64,000 nucleotides of DNA from Variovorax sp. J22G73 (GCF_030317035.1 NZ_JASZYK010000004.1:248001-312000), one strand, 5' to 3'; positions 1 to 8,471 are shown, numbered from the stretch's first letter. The notes: generated by a model not told the origin, from the sequence alone. Program-made: numbers and translations.

Positions 1-53
1 GCGAATCGCCGAGCCCGCGCGCGGACCTGCGCATCGTGTTCGAACGGTCATGA
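1..53 (+). CDS. lolB: C-terminal end of outer-membrane lipoprotein LolB (partial)
   Basis: Only the last 16 codons are in the window, read in frame 3 and ending in LRIVFERS before a TGA at 51-53. The stop overlaps the ATG of the next gene in an ATGA. LolB receives lipoproteins from LolA and inserts them into the outer membrane. The call rests on the ending, which resembles LolB C-termini, and on the common lolB-ispE gene order in betaproteobacteria. The fragment is too short for an independent identification. Confidence 0.6.
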   Translation, partial: ESPSPRADLRIVFERS

Positions 54-949
54 AGGCGATCTACGACCTTCCCGCGCCGGCCAAGCTCAACCTCTTCCTC
101 CACATTACCGGCCGACGCGACGACGGCTACCACCTGTTGCAATCGGTCTTCATGCTGATCGACTGGTGCGACACGCTGCATGTCGAATTGCGCAGCGACG
201 GGCAATTGAGCCGCGAAGACCTGACGACCGAACTGCCGGCGGACGACCTCGTCCTTCGCGCTGCCCGGGCGCTCCAGGCGCATGCCGCACCAGGGCAAGG
301 CGCCCACATCGGCGTGGCGAAGCATGTGCCTGCGCAGGCGGGCATGGGGGGCGGCTCGTCGGACGCGGCCACCTGCCTGCTGGCGCTCAATCGGCTGTGG
401 GGGCTGAACCTGCCGCTGTCGCGGCTTGCCCACATCGGCTTGAAGCTCGGCGCCGACGTGCCTTTTTTTCTGGGTGGACACAATGCGTGGGTCGAGGGCG
501 TCGGAGAGCAACTGACTGCGGTTACACTCCCCTCCGCGCGTTTCGCGGTGGCCAAACCTCCCGAGGGACTCGATACCCGATTAATTTTTTCAGCAACATA
601 TCTTGAACGTGCTTCTCCTGTTGCTATAATCACAGGCTTTGCTGCAGAGAGCGAATCGCTCGAAGCGACAAACCTGGAAAGCTTGGTTCCACTGAGCGAC
701 TCGGTTTTCGATTTCGGCCACAACGACCTGCAGCCGGTTGCCCAGCGACTTTGCCCCGCGGTCACCGACGCCATCGAATGGCTCGGCGCCCAAGGACTGA
801 AGGCCCGGATGACCGGCTCCGGAAGTTCGGTGTTCGCGAAGTTGCCGCAAGCGCCGCAGGAAGCGGAACTGCTGGAAGCCCCCAAGGGCTGGCAGGTTCG
901 TCAATGCAGCAACCTGGAAGTTCATCCGCTGTGCGGGTGGGCAACCTGA
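50..949 (+). CDS. ispE: 4-diphosphocytidyl-2-C-methyl-D-erythritol kinase
   Basis: This GHMP kinase phosphorylates CDP-methylerythritol in the MEP isoprenoid pathway in the cytoplasm. The N-terminal PAPAKLNLFL segment (K12, N14) and the glycine-rich ATP loop GMGGGSSDAA (about residues 97-106) are typical, as is the late MTGSGSSVFA motif. At 299 aa it is slightly longer than the E. coli enzyme. Translation is probably coupled to lolB through the ATGA overlap. Codons for about residues 175-205 are clearly more AT-rich than the rest and contain a near-consensus promoter (603-630), so this part of the gene seems to do double duty. Confidence 0.95.
   Translation: MKAIYDLPAPAKLNLFLHITGRRDDGYHLLQSVFMLIDWCDTLHVELRSDGQLSREDLTTELPADDLVLRAARALQAHAAPGQGAHIGVAKHVPAQAGMGGGSSDAATCLLALNRLWGLNLPLSRLAHIGLKLGADVPFFLGGHNAWVEGVGEQLTAVTLPSARFAVAKPPEGLDTRLIFSATYLERASPVAIITGFAAESESLEATNLESLVPLSDSVFDFGHNDLQPVAQRLCPAVTDAIEWLGAQGLKARMTGSGSSVFAKLPQAPQEAELLEAPKGWQVRQCSNLEVHPLCGWAT
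603..630 (+). promoter_or_regulatory. Sigma70-type promoter inside ispE
   Basis: TTGAAC at 603-608 and TATAAT at 625-630 are separated by 16 bases, in an AT-rich island of an otherwise GC-rich gene. Transcription would start near 637, inside ispE, and run into tRNA-Gln and prs. The short gap before the tRNA shows no equally good promoter. This is a sequence match only; no start site is shown. Confidence 0.65.
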
Positions 950-1019
950 AGATAGTCGGATCGTTCACTCGGTTCGACGCGACATATATCGGTTGGTGGT
1001 GAAAACCATCGACCCGTGT

Positions 1020-1096
1020 AGGGGAGTCGCCAAGCTGGTTAAGGCACTGGATTTTGATTCCAGCATGCAAAGGTTCGAATCCTTTCTCCCCTGCCA
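1020..1096 (+). tRNA. tRNA-Gln (anticodon TTG)
   Basis: The 77-base gene folds as a full cloverleaf. The acceptor stem AGGGGAG pairs with CTCCCCT, followed by G and an encoded CCA. The anticodon stem CTGGA/TCCAG holds the loop TTTTGAT, so the anticodon is TTG and reads CAA. The T-arm AAAGG-TTCGAAT-CCTTT is intact. It lies between ispE and prs, a normal position in this family. Confidence 0.97.
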
Positions 1097-1104
1097 AATC
1101 TTCA

Positions 1105-1132
1105 AAGACTGCGGCCCAACGGCCGCAGTCTT
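1105..1132 (+). terminator. Stem-loop terminator after tRNA-Gln
   Basis: AAGACTGCGGCC and GGCCGCAGTCTT form a perfect 12-bp stem with the loop CAAC, followed by CGTTT. The U-run is short, so termination may be partial and allow read-through into prs. Confidence 0.75.
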
Positions 1133-1236
1133 CGTTTGCAGCCCACCCGCTGCAATAATCGGCGGCTCACCGGTCGCCACGCATCACCAACCTTTTGGCG
1201 GCTTCCTCAGCCAATTCGCTCAGCCGGGACGCGCTC

Positions 1237-2211
1237 ATGCAGGCTAATCACCCTGACTTCATGGTTTTCACCGGCAATGCCAATCCTGGCCTTGCTGCAG
1301 AAATCGCGCACAACCTCGGCACCTCGCTCGGTGCCGCTCGCGTCGGTCGCTTCTCGGACGGTGAAGTCACCGTCGAGATCAACCAGAACGTGCGGGCGCG
1401 CGATGTGTTCGTGGTGCAGTCGACCTGCGCCCCGACCAACGAAAACCTGATGGAACTGCTGATCATGGTCGACGCGCTCAAGCGCGCTTCGGCCGAACGC
1501 ATCAGCGCCGTGATTCCCTACTTCGGCTACGCCCGCCAGGATCGCCGCCCGCGTTCCAGCCGCGTGCCGATCTCGGCCAAGGTCGTGGCCAACCTGCTGG
1601 AAACCGTCGGTGTCGAGCGCGTGCTCACGATGGACCTGCACGCCGACCAGATCCAGGGCTTCTTCGACATTCCGGTCGACAACATCTATGCCTCGCCCGT
1701 GCTGCTCGGCGACCTGCGCGCCAAGAACTACGAAGACCTGATCGTGGTCTCGCCCGACGTGGGCGGCGTGGTTCGCGCCCGTGCGCTGGCCAAGCAACTG
1801 AACTGCGACCTGGCCATCATCGACAAGCGCCGCCCGAAGGCCAACGTCAGCGAAGTCATGAACGTGATCGGCGAGATCGACGGGCGCAACTGCGTGATCA
1901 TGGACGACATGATCGACACCGCCGGCACGCTCGTGAAGGCGGCCGAAGTGCTGAAGGAGCGCGGCGCCAAGAGCGTGTACGCCTACTGCACGCACCCGAT
2001 CTTCTCGGGCCCGGCCATCGAGCGCATCACGCAGGGGTCGGCCCTCGACGAAGTGGTCGTGACCAACACCATTCCTCTTTCCGATGCGGCCCTGGGCTGC
2101 GGAAAGATCCGCCAGCTCTCCGTAGCACCGCTGATCGCCGAAACGATCCAGCGCATTGCCAAGGGCGAGTCCGTGATGAGTTTGTTCTCGGACCAGGACA
2201 ACCTGTTCTGA
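1237..2211 (+). CDS. prs: Ribose-phosphate pyrophosphokinase (PRPP synthetase)
   Basis: It makes phosphoribosyl pyrophosphate from ribose-5-phosphate and ATP for nucleotide, histidine and tryptophan synthesis. The protein is 324 aa from this start. It has the RQDRRPR segment of the active-site flexible loop and the PRPP-binding motif DDMIDTAGT at about residues 222-230. I chose the ATG at 1237 (MQANHPDFMVF) because it matches the family N-terminus; an in-frame ATG at 1195 would add 14 residues. The upstream SD is weak (GGGAC). It follows tRNA-Gln and precedes rplY. Confidence 0.95.
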   Translation: MQANHPDFMVFTGNANPGLAAEIAHNLGTSLGAARVGRFSDGEVTVEINQNVRARDVFVVQSTCAPTNENLMELLIMVDALKRASAERISAVIPYFGYARQDRRPRSSRVPISAKVVANLLETVGVERVLTMDLHADQIQGFFDIPVDNIYASPVLLGDLRAKNYEDLIVVSPDVGGVVRARALAKQLNCDLAIIDKRRPKANVSEVMNVIGEIDGRNCVIMDDMIDTAGTLVKAAEVLKERGAKSVYAYCTHPIFSGPAIERITQGSALDEVVVTNTIPLSDAALGCGKIRQLSVAPLIAETIQRIAKGESVMSLFSDQDNLF

Positions 2212-2225
2212 TCTGAGCAAAAAGC

Positions 2226-2255
2226 GGGCGCCTCTCCGTTCACGGACAGGCGCCC
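2226..2255 (+). terminator. Stem-loop between prs and rplY
   Basis: GGGCGCCT and AGGCGCCC form the base of a hairpin extended by TCCG/CGGA, followed by TTGTTG rather than a clean T-run. It could be a weak terminator or attenuator between the two genes. Confidence 0.6.
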
Positions 2256-2306
2256 TTGTTGAACCGGAGTCGCACTGGTCGCGGTGGACTCCCACAGGAG
2301 CTAACT

Positions 2307-2987
2307 ATGAAATTCGTCGCTTTTGAGCGCGCCAAGCAGGGCACGGGTGCGAGCCGCCGTCTCCGCATCACGGGCAAGACGCCCGGCATCGTCTACGGTG
2401 GTGACACCCAGCCGCAACTGATCGAAATCGATCACAACGCGCTGTGGCACGCCCTGAAGAAGGAAGCCTTCCATTCGACCGTGCTCGAAATGGACCTGGG
2501 CGGCAACGTCAGCAAGGTTCTGCTGCGCGACGTGCAATACCACCCGTTCCGCCAGCTGGTGCAACACATCGACTTCCAACGCGTCGATGCCAAGACCCGC
2601 ATGACCCTGAAGGTGCCGCTGCACTTCAAGGGCGAGGAAGAGTCCGACGCCGTCAAGCTCGAGCACAACCTGGTGAACCACGTCACGACCGAACTGGAAG
2701 TGAACTGCCTGCCCGCCGAACTGCCTGAGTTCATCGAAGTGGACCTGTCGGGCCTGAAGAAGAACGGCACCGTCACGCTGAAGGACATCAAGCTGCCCCG
2801 CGGCGTGAAGTGGGTCAGCCACGGCAAGGTCAACCCGGTGCTGGCTTCGGCCGTCGCTCCGGCCGCTGAAGAAGTCGAAGCACCCGCCGAAGGCGCTGCC
2901 GACGCAGCCGCTGCAGCTCCGGCTGGCAAGGGTGGCAAGGCCGCTCCCGCCGCCAAGACCCCTGCTGCCAAGACCGCCAAGAAGTAA
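2307..2987 (+). CDS. rplY: 50S ribosomal protein L25 (Ctc type)
   Basis: The product binds 5S rRNA in the large ribosomal subunit. At 226 aa it is the long Ctc/TL5 form: an L25 domain at about residues 1-95, a C-terminal beta domain to about 185, and an Ala/Lys-rich tail ending TPAAKTAKK. The ATG at 2307 has a good SD (CAGGAG, 2295-2300); an ATG at 2256 lies in the downstream flank of the preceding hairpin and is unlikely. The order prs-rplY-pth is standard in proteobacteria. Confidence 0.96.
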   Translation: MKFVAFERAKQGTGASRRLRITGKTPGIVYGGDTQPQLIEIDHNALWHALKKEAFHSTVLEMDLGGNVSKVLLRDVQYHPFRQLVQHIDFQRVDAKTRMTLKVPLHFKGEEESDAVKLEHNLVNHVTTELEVNCLPAELPEFIEVDLSGLKKNGTVTLKDIKLPRGVKWVSHGKVNPVLASAVAPAAEEVEAPAEGAADAAAAAPAGKGGKAAPAAKTPAAKTAKK

Positions 2988-3011
2988 TCACTTCCCGCGT
3001 CTGACGCTGAC

Positions 3012-3034
3012 AAGGCCCGCCCCGTGCGGGCCTT
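3012..3034 (+). terminator. Rho-independent terminator after rplY
   Basis: AAGGCCCGC pairs with GCGGGCCTT around a short CCCGT loop, and TCTGCTTTT follows. It separates rplY from pth. Confidence 0.8.
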
Positions 3035-3065
3035 TCTGCTTTTGGCGACGGGATAATCCACGACC

Positions 3066-3698
3066 ATGATCAAGCTGTTCGTCGGCCTCGGCAACCCGGG
3101 CCCAGAGTACGAAGCCACGCGCCACAACGCGGGCTTCTGGTGGATCGACGCCCTCGCGCGCGACTGGAAACTCAACCTCGTGCCCGAGCGCAGCTACCAC
3201 GGCTTCGCGGCGCGCACCAGCATCGGCGGCCAGAGCATCTGGCTGCTGGAACCGCAGACCTTCATGAACCTGTCGGGCAAGTCGGTCGGTGCGCTGGCGC
3301 GCTTCTTCAAGATCGCGCCCGAAGAAATCCTCGTCGTGCACGACGAGCTCGACGTGGTGCCCGGCCAGGCCAAGCTCAAGTTCGGCGGCAGCCATGCCGG
3401 CCACAACGGCCTGCGCGACATCCATGCGCAGCTCGGCACCGGCGACTACTGGCGGCTGCGCCTGGGCATCGGCCACCCCGGCGTGAAGTCGGAGGTGGTC
3501 AACTGGGTGCTGAAGAAGCCGCTCAAGGAACAACGTGAAGCCATAGACGACGCCATCGTGCGCACCCTGCACGCGGTTCCCGCGCTGGTGGCGGGCGAAA
3601 TGGAGAAGGCGACGCTGGTCATTCACACGAGCAAACCGCCCCGGCCCAAACCGCCGCGGCGGGAGCCCGGCGACGGGGGCACGCCTGCCGCCACCTAG
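3066..3698 (+). CDS. pth: Peptidyl-tRNA hydrolase
   Basis: It recycles peptidyl-tRNA released from stalled ribosomes. The family start GLGNPGPEYEATRHNAGF is present, with catalytic His20, and the FMNLSG and GGSHAGHNGLRDI motifs follow. At 210 aa it is a little long because of a C-terminal extension rich in Pro, Lys and Arg (KPPRPKPPRREPG) that lies outside the fold. It follows rplY as usual. Confidence 0.95.
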   Translation: MIKLFVGLGNPGPEYEATRHNAGFWWIDALARDWKLNLVPERSYHGFAARTSIGGQSIWLLEPQTFMNLSGKSVGALARFFKIAPEEILVVHDELDVVPGQAKLKFGGSHAGHNGLRDIHAQLGTGDYWRLRLGIGHPGVKSEVVNWVLKKPLKEQREAIDDAIVRTLHAVPALVAGEMEKATLVIHTSKPPRPKPPRREPGDGGTPAAT

Positions 3699-3734
3699 CC
3701 GGCCACCGGAGCGCAGGGAGGGAGAGAAATAAAA

Positions 3735-4232
3735 ATGAGCAAGAAGAGAAGAAGAACGACAGGGCAAAAGGCAAGTGCCGCCCTGTTCATGACGGTGATG
3801 TGGGTCGGCTCCGTGGGCTTGTTCGCCCACGACCCCGCCCACGCCCAGACCTGGCGATGCGGCAACACCTACTCCGACCGCCCCTGCGAAGGCGGCAGGC
3901 CGGTGAAGGTGGAGGACCACCGCAGCGACCAGGACCGCCGGGCCGCCGACGCCGGCGCACGCAGCGCGCAGACGCAGGCCGACCACCTCGAGCGCACTCG
4001 CCTGTCGCAAGAAAAAGCAGCTTACGACCGCGACCGCCACGCCGCCAGGGAAGCAAGGAGCGCGGCCCAGTCCGAAAGGCGGCTCGCCATGTCGGAGCAA
4101 CGCGAGAGGGACCGCGCCCGCAAGGCGCTGGGTGATCCGCACAAGTCCAGCATGAGCTTCAAGGGCCCGCCGGCGGAGAAAGCCGCTGGCGACGCCCCGA
4201 AGAAAAGGAAGAAGCGGAAATCAGCCGACTGA
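3735..4232 (+). CDS. DUF4124-like exported or membrane-anchored protein
   Basis: I do not know the function of this 165-aa protein. It has a basic N-terminus (MSKKRRR), a hydrophobic segment at about residues 17-33 ending in AHAQ, then a WRCGNTYSDRPC segment resembling the DUF4124 core. A long charged Arg/Ala/Asp/Glu stretch (about 55-135), probably coiled coil, and a lysine-rich end (KKRKKRKSAD) follow. The SD is GGGAGGGAG, about ten bases upstream. It stands alone after pth. A 14-bp tandem duplication covers its stop codon (4222-4247). Confidence 0.7.
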   Translation: MSKKRRRTTGQKASAALFMTVMWVGSVGLFAHDPAHAQTWRCGNTYSDRPCEGGRPVKVEDHRSDQDRRAADAGARSAQTQADHLERTRLSQEKAAYDRDRHAAREARSAAQSERRLAMSEQRERDRARKALGDPHKSSMSFKGPPAEKAAGDAPKKRKKRKSAD

Positions 4233-4299
4233 CACCAGCCGACTGACTGCGCCTGCCTCGTGCCGGTAAACCGCGGCTCAGGCGCTTGCCATACGCCTT

Positions 4300-4575
4300 T
4301 CAGGCGCCAGGTGAAGCCGCCGTCACCTTGATCGCCGTGAGACGCTCGTACTTCTGCATCAGCGTCTCGCGGCTTTCCACATGCTCGGGGTTCAGCGGAA
4401 TGCAGGCCACCGGGCAGATCTGCACGCACTGCGGCTCGTCGAAGTGGCCGACGCATTCGGTGCACTTGTGCGGGTCGATCTCGTAGAAGGCCTCGCCCAT
4501 GTAGATGGCGTCGTTCGGGCACTCGGGCTCGCAGACATCGCAGTTGATGCATTCGTCGGTGATCATGAGGGCCAT
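4300..4575 (-). CDS. YfhL-type 2[4Fe-4S] ferredoxin
   Basis: This 91-aa electron carrier has two cluster motifs: C9-x2-C12-x2-C15-x3-C19P, then C38-x2-C41-x8-C50-x3-C54P with a further Cys58. The long spacing in the second motif and the C-terminal helix (ETLMQKYERLTAIK) are features of the YfhL/Allochromatium-type ferredoxins. I chose MALMITDE at 4575; a start at 4632 would add residues unlike the family. It is divergent from the ABC importer and its partner enzyme is not visible here. Confidence 0.92.
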   Translation of the reverse strand: MALMITDECINCDVCEPECPNDAIYMGEAFYEIDPHKCTECVGHFDEPQCVQICPVACIPLNPEHVESRETLMQKYERLTAIKVTAASPGA

Positions 4576-4678
4576 GCCCCGATTATCGGCGGCCGGGTAC
4601 CCGCAGTCGGCGGTGAATGACAAAGGCCACATTCACGGCACACTTGTTGCAGGAGTCAGTTATGCTGCGCCCCGCCCC

Positions 4679-5629
4679 ATGAGTCTGTTTCTACTAAAGC
4701 GCCTTGCCACGCTGATCGGCACCCTGATCGGCGCCTCGGTCATCGTCTTCCTCGTCCTCGAGATCCTGCCCGGCAACGCCGCGCAGATGCTCATGGGCCC
4801 CGATGCCTCGCCCGACGCCGTGGCCGCCCTGGCCACCAAGCTGGGCCTCGACCAGCCCGCGTGGACGCGCTACTGGCACTGGATCGGCGGCCTGCTCACC
4901 GGCAACCTGGGCGACAGCTACGCCTACAGCTCGCCCGTGCTCGACCTCATCCTCGAACGCCTCGCGCTCACCGTGCCGCTGGCCCTGATGGCGATGACGC
5001 TCACCGTCGTGATCGCCCTGCTCGTCGGCGTCACGGCCGCGGCGCGCCACAACAAGCTCGGTGACGTCGGCCTCATGGGCATGGCGCAGGTGGGCATCGC
5101 CATTCCCAATTTCTGGTTCGCGATCCTGCTGATCCTTGTCTTCTCGGTGCAACTCCAGTGGTTCTCGGCCGGCGGCTTCGAGGGTTGGGGCGAAGGCTTC
5201 TTCGCGGGCATCAAGTCGCTGCTGCTGCCCGCGCTTTCGCTCGCGGTCGTGCAGGCCGCCATCCTCGCGCGCATCACGCGTTCGGCGGTGCTCGAAGTGA
5301 TGCGCGAAGACTTCGTTCGCACCGCGCGGGCCAAGGGCGTTTCGCAGCGCATGGTGCTGTGGACCCACGTGCTGCGCAACGCGATGATTCCGGTCATCAC
5401 CGTCATGGGCATGCAGTTTTCCGAACTGCTGGCCGGCACCATCGTGGTGGAGAACGTGTTCTATCTGCCAGGGCTGGGCCGGCTGATCTTCCAGGCCATC
5501 AGCAACCGCGACCTGATCGTGGTGCGCAACTGCGTGATGCTGCTGGCAGCCATGGTCGTCATCGTGAATTTCGTGGTCGACGTGCTGTACGCCGTGATCG
5601 ACCCGCGCATCAAGGCCAGCGACATATGA
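4679..5629 (+). CDS. Peptide-type ABC importer, permease 1 (DppB/OppB-like)
   Basis: This 316-aa inner-membrane protein starts MSLFLLKRLATLIGTLIGAS, typical of DppB/GsiC/OppB, with six predicted membrane spans. The EAA loop that docks the ATPase is visible near DFVRTARAKGVSQRMVLWTH. It is the first gene of an importer operon and its stop overlaps the next start (ATGA, 5626-5629). The start at 4679 was chosen by family N-terminus; earlier in-frame ATGs overlap the divergent ferredoxin gene. The substrate is not evident from sequence: peptide, glutathione and other small amides are all possible. Confidence 0.93.
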   Translation: MSLFLLKRLATLIGTLIGASVIVFLVLEILPGNAAQMLMGPDASPDAVAALATKLGLDQPAWTRYWHWIGGLLTGNLGDSYAYSSPVLDLILERLALTVPLALMAMTLTVVIALLVGVTAAARHNKLGDVGLMGMAQVGIAIPNFWFAILLILVFSVQLQWFSAGGFEGWGEGFFAGIKSLLLPALSLAVVQAAILARITRSAVLEVMREDFVRTARAKGVSQRMVLWTHVLRNAMIPVITVMGMQFSELLAGTIVVENVFYLPGLGRLIFQAISNRDLIVVRNCVMLLAAMVVIVNFVVDVLYAVIDPRIKASDI

Positions 5630-6501
5630 GCACCGTGACAGTCCCGAGCGCCGCGGCGCTCAAGGTGCCCGGCTTCTGGCGCCGCGCGTTGCACCACCGC
5701 AGCTTCGTCATCGGCGGCGTGCTGACCCTGCTGCTGTTGCTGGCCGCCGGCGTGTCGCTGGTGTGGACGCCCTGGTCGCCCTACGACATGGACATGGCCA
5801 ACAAGCTCAAGCCGCCCTCGGGCTCGCACTGGCTGGGCACCGACACCTACGGGCGCGACGTGGGCTCGCTGCTGCTGGTGGGCGCGCGCGCGTCCATCCT
5901 GGTGGGCGTGATCGCGGTGGGCATCGGCCTCGTGGTCGGCACGGCGCTGGGCCTGCTCGCAGCCGCCAAGCGCGGCTGGGTCGAGGAAGCCATCATGCGG
6001 CTCACCGACTTCTCGCTCGCCTTCCCCGCCATCCTGTCGGCCATCATGATGACGGCCGTGTTCGGCGCGGGCATCGTCAACGCGATCATCGCGATCGGCA
6101 TCTACAACATTCCCACCTTCGCGCGCATCACGCGCGCCTCGGCCAACGCCATCTGGTCGCGCGAGTACGTGGCAGCCGCACGCGCCTGCGGCAAGGGCGG
6201 CTTCGCCATCACCATGCAGCACGTGCTGCCGAACATCTCGGCCGTGCTGATCGTGCAGATCACCATTCGCTTCGCCATCGCGATCCTGGCCGAGGCCGCG
6301 CTGTCGTATCTCGGCCTGGGCACGCAGCCGCCGCAACCCTCGTGGGGCCGCATGCTGAGCGAGGCGCAGACCATGATGTTCCAGTCGCCCCTGCTCGCGG
6401 TGTTCCCCGGCATGGCCATCGCCTTCGCGGTGCTGGGCCTGAACCTGCTCGGCGACGGGCTGCGCGACCTGCTCGACCCGCGGCTTGCCCGCGCGAGATG
6501 A
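5626..6501 (+). CDS. Peptide-type ABC importer, permease 2 (DppC/OppC-like)
   Basis: This 291-aa inner-membrane permease forms the channel with the preceding protein. It has a cytoplasmic N-terminus, a first membrane span at about residues 26-46, the GTDTYGRDV motif seen in DppC/OppC proteins, and an EAA loop around EYVAAARACGKGGFAITMQH. It ends DGLRDLLDPRL, a common C-terminus in this family. Translation is coupled to the upstream permease by a 4-base overlap. The ATPase follows after 15 bases. Confidence 0.93.
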   Translation: MSTVTVPSAAALKVPGFWRRALHHRSFVIGGVLTLLLLLAAGVSLVWTPWSPYDMDMANKLKPPSGSHWLGTDTYGRDVGSLLLVGARASILVGVIAVGIGLVVGTALGLLAAAKRGWVEEAIMRLTDFSLAFPAILSAIMMTAVFGAGIVNAIIAIGIYNIPTFARITRASANAIWSREYVAAARACGKGGFAITMQHVLPNISAVLIVQITIRFAIAILAEAALSYLGLGTQPPQPSWGRMLSEAQTMMFQSPLLAVFPGMAIAFAVLGLNLLGDGLRDLLDPRLARAR

Positions 6502-6516
6502 AGTGAGGTAAGCCAC

Positions 6517-7515
6517 ATGCCACTCCTCCAGGTCAAGGACCTCCGCATCGAACTGCAGACGCAACGCGGCCCCGCCGAGGCCGTGCGCGGCATCGACTTC
6601 ACGCTGGAGCGCGGCGAAACGCTGGGCATCGTCGGCGAGTCGGGCTGCGGCAAGTCGATCACCGTGATGTCGCTCATGGGCCTGCTGCCCTCGACTGCCA
6701 AGGTCACGGGCAGCATCCGCTTCGACGGCACCGAGCTGGTCGGGCGCGACGAGAAGTCGATGTGCCAGATTCGCGGCAACCGCATCGGCATGATCTTCCA
6801 GGAGCCGATGACGGCGCTGAACCCGGTGCACACCATCGCGCGCCAGGTCGGCGAGCCGCTGCGCCTGCACCGCGGCCTGTCGAAGGCCGACACGCGCAAG
6901 GAAGTGCTCGCGCTGCTCGAGCGCGTGGGCATTCCCGACGCGGCCTCGCGGCTCGATGCGTATCCGCACCAGTTCTCCGGCGGCCAGCGGCAGCGCATCG
7001 GCATCGCCATGGCGCTGGCCTGCGGCCCCGACCTGCTGATTGCCGACGAGCCCACCACCGCGCTCGACGTGACCATCCAGAAGCAGATCCTCGAGCTCAT
7101 CCAGAGCCTGGTGGCCGAGCGCGGCATGGCGTTGATCTTGATTTCGCACGACCTCGGCGTGATCGCGCAGACCGTCTCGAAGATGCTCGTGATGTACGGC
7201 GGCAGCGTGGTCGAAAGCGGCCCGACCGCGGCCGTGTTCGCGCGCCGCGCACACCCCTACACGCAGGGCCTGTTCGCCGCGCGTCCTGCCATCGGCGCGC
7301 CGCGCGGCCTGCGCCTGGCCACCATCAAGGGCAGCGTGCCCGAGCTGGTCGACCTGCCATCGGGCTGCCCCTTCGCGGGCCGCTGCAGCTACACGGTGGA
7401 CGCCTGCAAGACCACGAAGCCACCGCCCACCATGCTGCCCGACGACCATGCGGTGCGCTGCATTCGCCTCGAAGAAATCGCCGTGCAAGGCGCACAAGAG
7501 GCCATCTCGCCATGA
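6517..7515 (+). CDS. Peptide-type ABC importer, ATPase 1 (DppD/OppD-like)
   Basis: This 332-aa cytoplasmic ATPase powers the importer. Walker A is GESGCGKS, the signature is FSGGQRQR, Walker B is LLIADEPTTALD, and the switch histidine is in LISHDLG. The C-terminal oligopeptide-transporter extension contains CPFAGRCSYTVDAC, the cysteine pattern linked to an Fe-S site in some DppD/OppD proteins. The stop overlaps the next start by four bases, so the two ATPases are probably made together. Confidence 0.94.
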   Translation: MPLLQVKDLRIELQTQRGPAEAVRGIDFTLERGETLGIVGESGCGKSITVMSLMGLLPSTAKVTGSIRFDGTELVGRDEKSMCQIRGNRIGMIFQEPMTALNPVHTIARQVGEPLRLHRGLSKADTRKEVLALLERVGIPDAASRLDAYPHQFSGGQRQRIGIAMALACGPDLLIADEPTTALDVTIQKQILELIQSLVAERGMALILISHDLGVIAQTVSKMLVMYGGSVVESGPTAAVFARRAHPYTQGLFAARPAIGAPRGLRLATIKGSVPELVDLPSGCPFAGRCSYTVDACKTTKPPPTMLPDDHAVRCIRLEEIAVQGAQEAISP

Positions 7516-8360
7516 GCCAAGACACCCAAGGCACCCAAGGCACCGCCACCCCACCGTTGCTGCGCGTCACCGACCTCGTGCGCCACTACGCGCTGCCGCG
7601 CGAGAAGCTCTTCGGCCCGCCGCCCACCGTGAAGGCGCTGAATGGCGTGAGCTTCGACGTGCAGGCCGGCCAGAGCGTGGGCATCGTCGGCGAATCGGGC
7701 TCGGGCAAGTCGACCATCGCGCGCCTCGTGATGGCGCTCGACACGCCCACCTCCGGCAGCGTCTCGCTCGAAGGCCGCGACCTGCACACGCTGTCGAAGA
7801 ACGAGCTGCGCACCGCGCGGCGCGATTTCCAGATGGTGTTCCAAGACCCTTACGGCTCGCTCGACCCGCGCCAGACCGTCGCGCGCATCGTGGCCGAACC
7901 GCTCGAGGCGCTGGCCGAGACCAGCCGCGCCGAACAACGCGAGCGCGCCTCCGAAGCGCTGGCCGCCGTCGGCCTGCGCACCACCGACATGGACAAGTAC
8001 CCGCACGAGTTCTCGGGCGGGCAGCGCCAGCGCATCGCCATTGCGCGCGCGCTCATCACGCGGCCCAAGCTCATCGTCGCCGACGAGCCGGTCAGCGCGC
8101 TCGACGTGTCGGTGCAGGCGCAGGTGCTCAACCTCATGCAGGACCTGCAGCAGCAGTTCGGCATCAGCTACCTGCTCATCAGCCACGACCTCGCGGTGGT
8201 CAACCACCTGTGCGACGAGGTGTGCGTGGTGTTCAAGGGCAAGATCGTCGAGCAGGGTCCGCCCGCCGAGTTGTTCCATCACGCGCAGCACCCGTACACG
8301 CGCACGCTGCTCGACGCGGTGCCGCGCACGCCCGCCGGCGGCACGCTGCTGCCCACCTGA
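7512..8360 (+). CDS. Peptide-type ABC importer, ATPase 2 (DppF/OppF-like)
   Basis: The second ATPase, 282 aa, starts at ATG 7512 within an ATGA overlap. Walker A is GESGSGKST, the signature FSGGQRQRIAIARAL, Walker B LIVADEPVSALD, and the H-loop LLISHDLAVV. It is shorter than many DppF proteins because the C-terminal extension is abbreviated (ends TPAGGTLLPT) and lacks the cysteine cluster, which ATPase 1 has. It pairs with ATPase 1 beneath the two permeases. Confidence 0.94.
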   Translation: MSQDTQGTQGTATPPLLRVTDLVRHYALPREKLFGPPPTVKALNGVSFDVQAGQSVGIVGESGSGKSTIARLVMALDTPTSGSVSLEGRDLHTLSKNELRTARRDFQMVFQDPYGSLDPRQTVARIVAEPLEALAETSRAEQRERASEALAAVGLRTTDMDKYPHEFSGGQRQRIAIARALITRPKLIVADEPVSALDVSVQAQVLNLMQDLQQQFGISYLLISHDLAVVNHLCDEVCVVFKGKIVEQGPPAELFHHAQHPYTRTLLDAVPRTPAGGTLLPT

Positions 8361-8471
8361 CACCGAAGCGCCTCCGGCCCTGCTTAGGATGAGTGGGTCA
8401 TAAGCATCTGGTTGCGCCCGCACCCCGCTCTCGCGGATGATGCCTGCCCCTTGTTCGGAGGACATCGCTTC

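Noticed and set aside
4505..4678. N-terminal extension of the first permease
   Set aside because: The added 58 residues overlap the divergent ferredoxin gene, lack a membrane segment and do not resemble DppB N-termini.
5461..7554. A 697-codon minus-strand reading frame opposite the ABC permease and ATPase genes
   Set aside because: It has no family features, is rich in Arg, His, Ala and Gly as expected from the reverse of GC-rich genes, and the plus-strand genes have complete ABC motifs. The same holds for the other long opposite-strand frames in the window.
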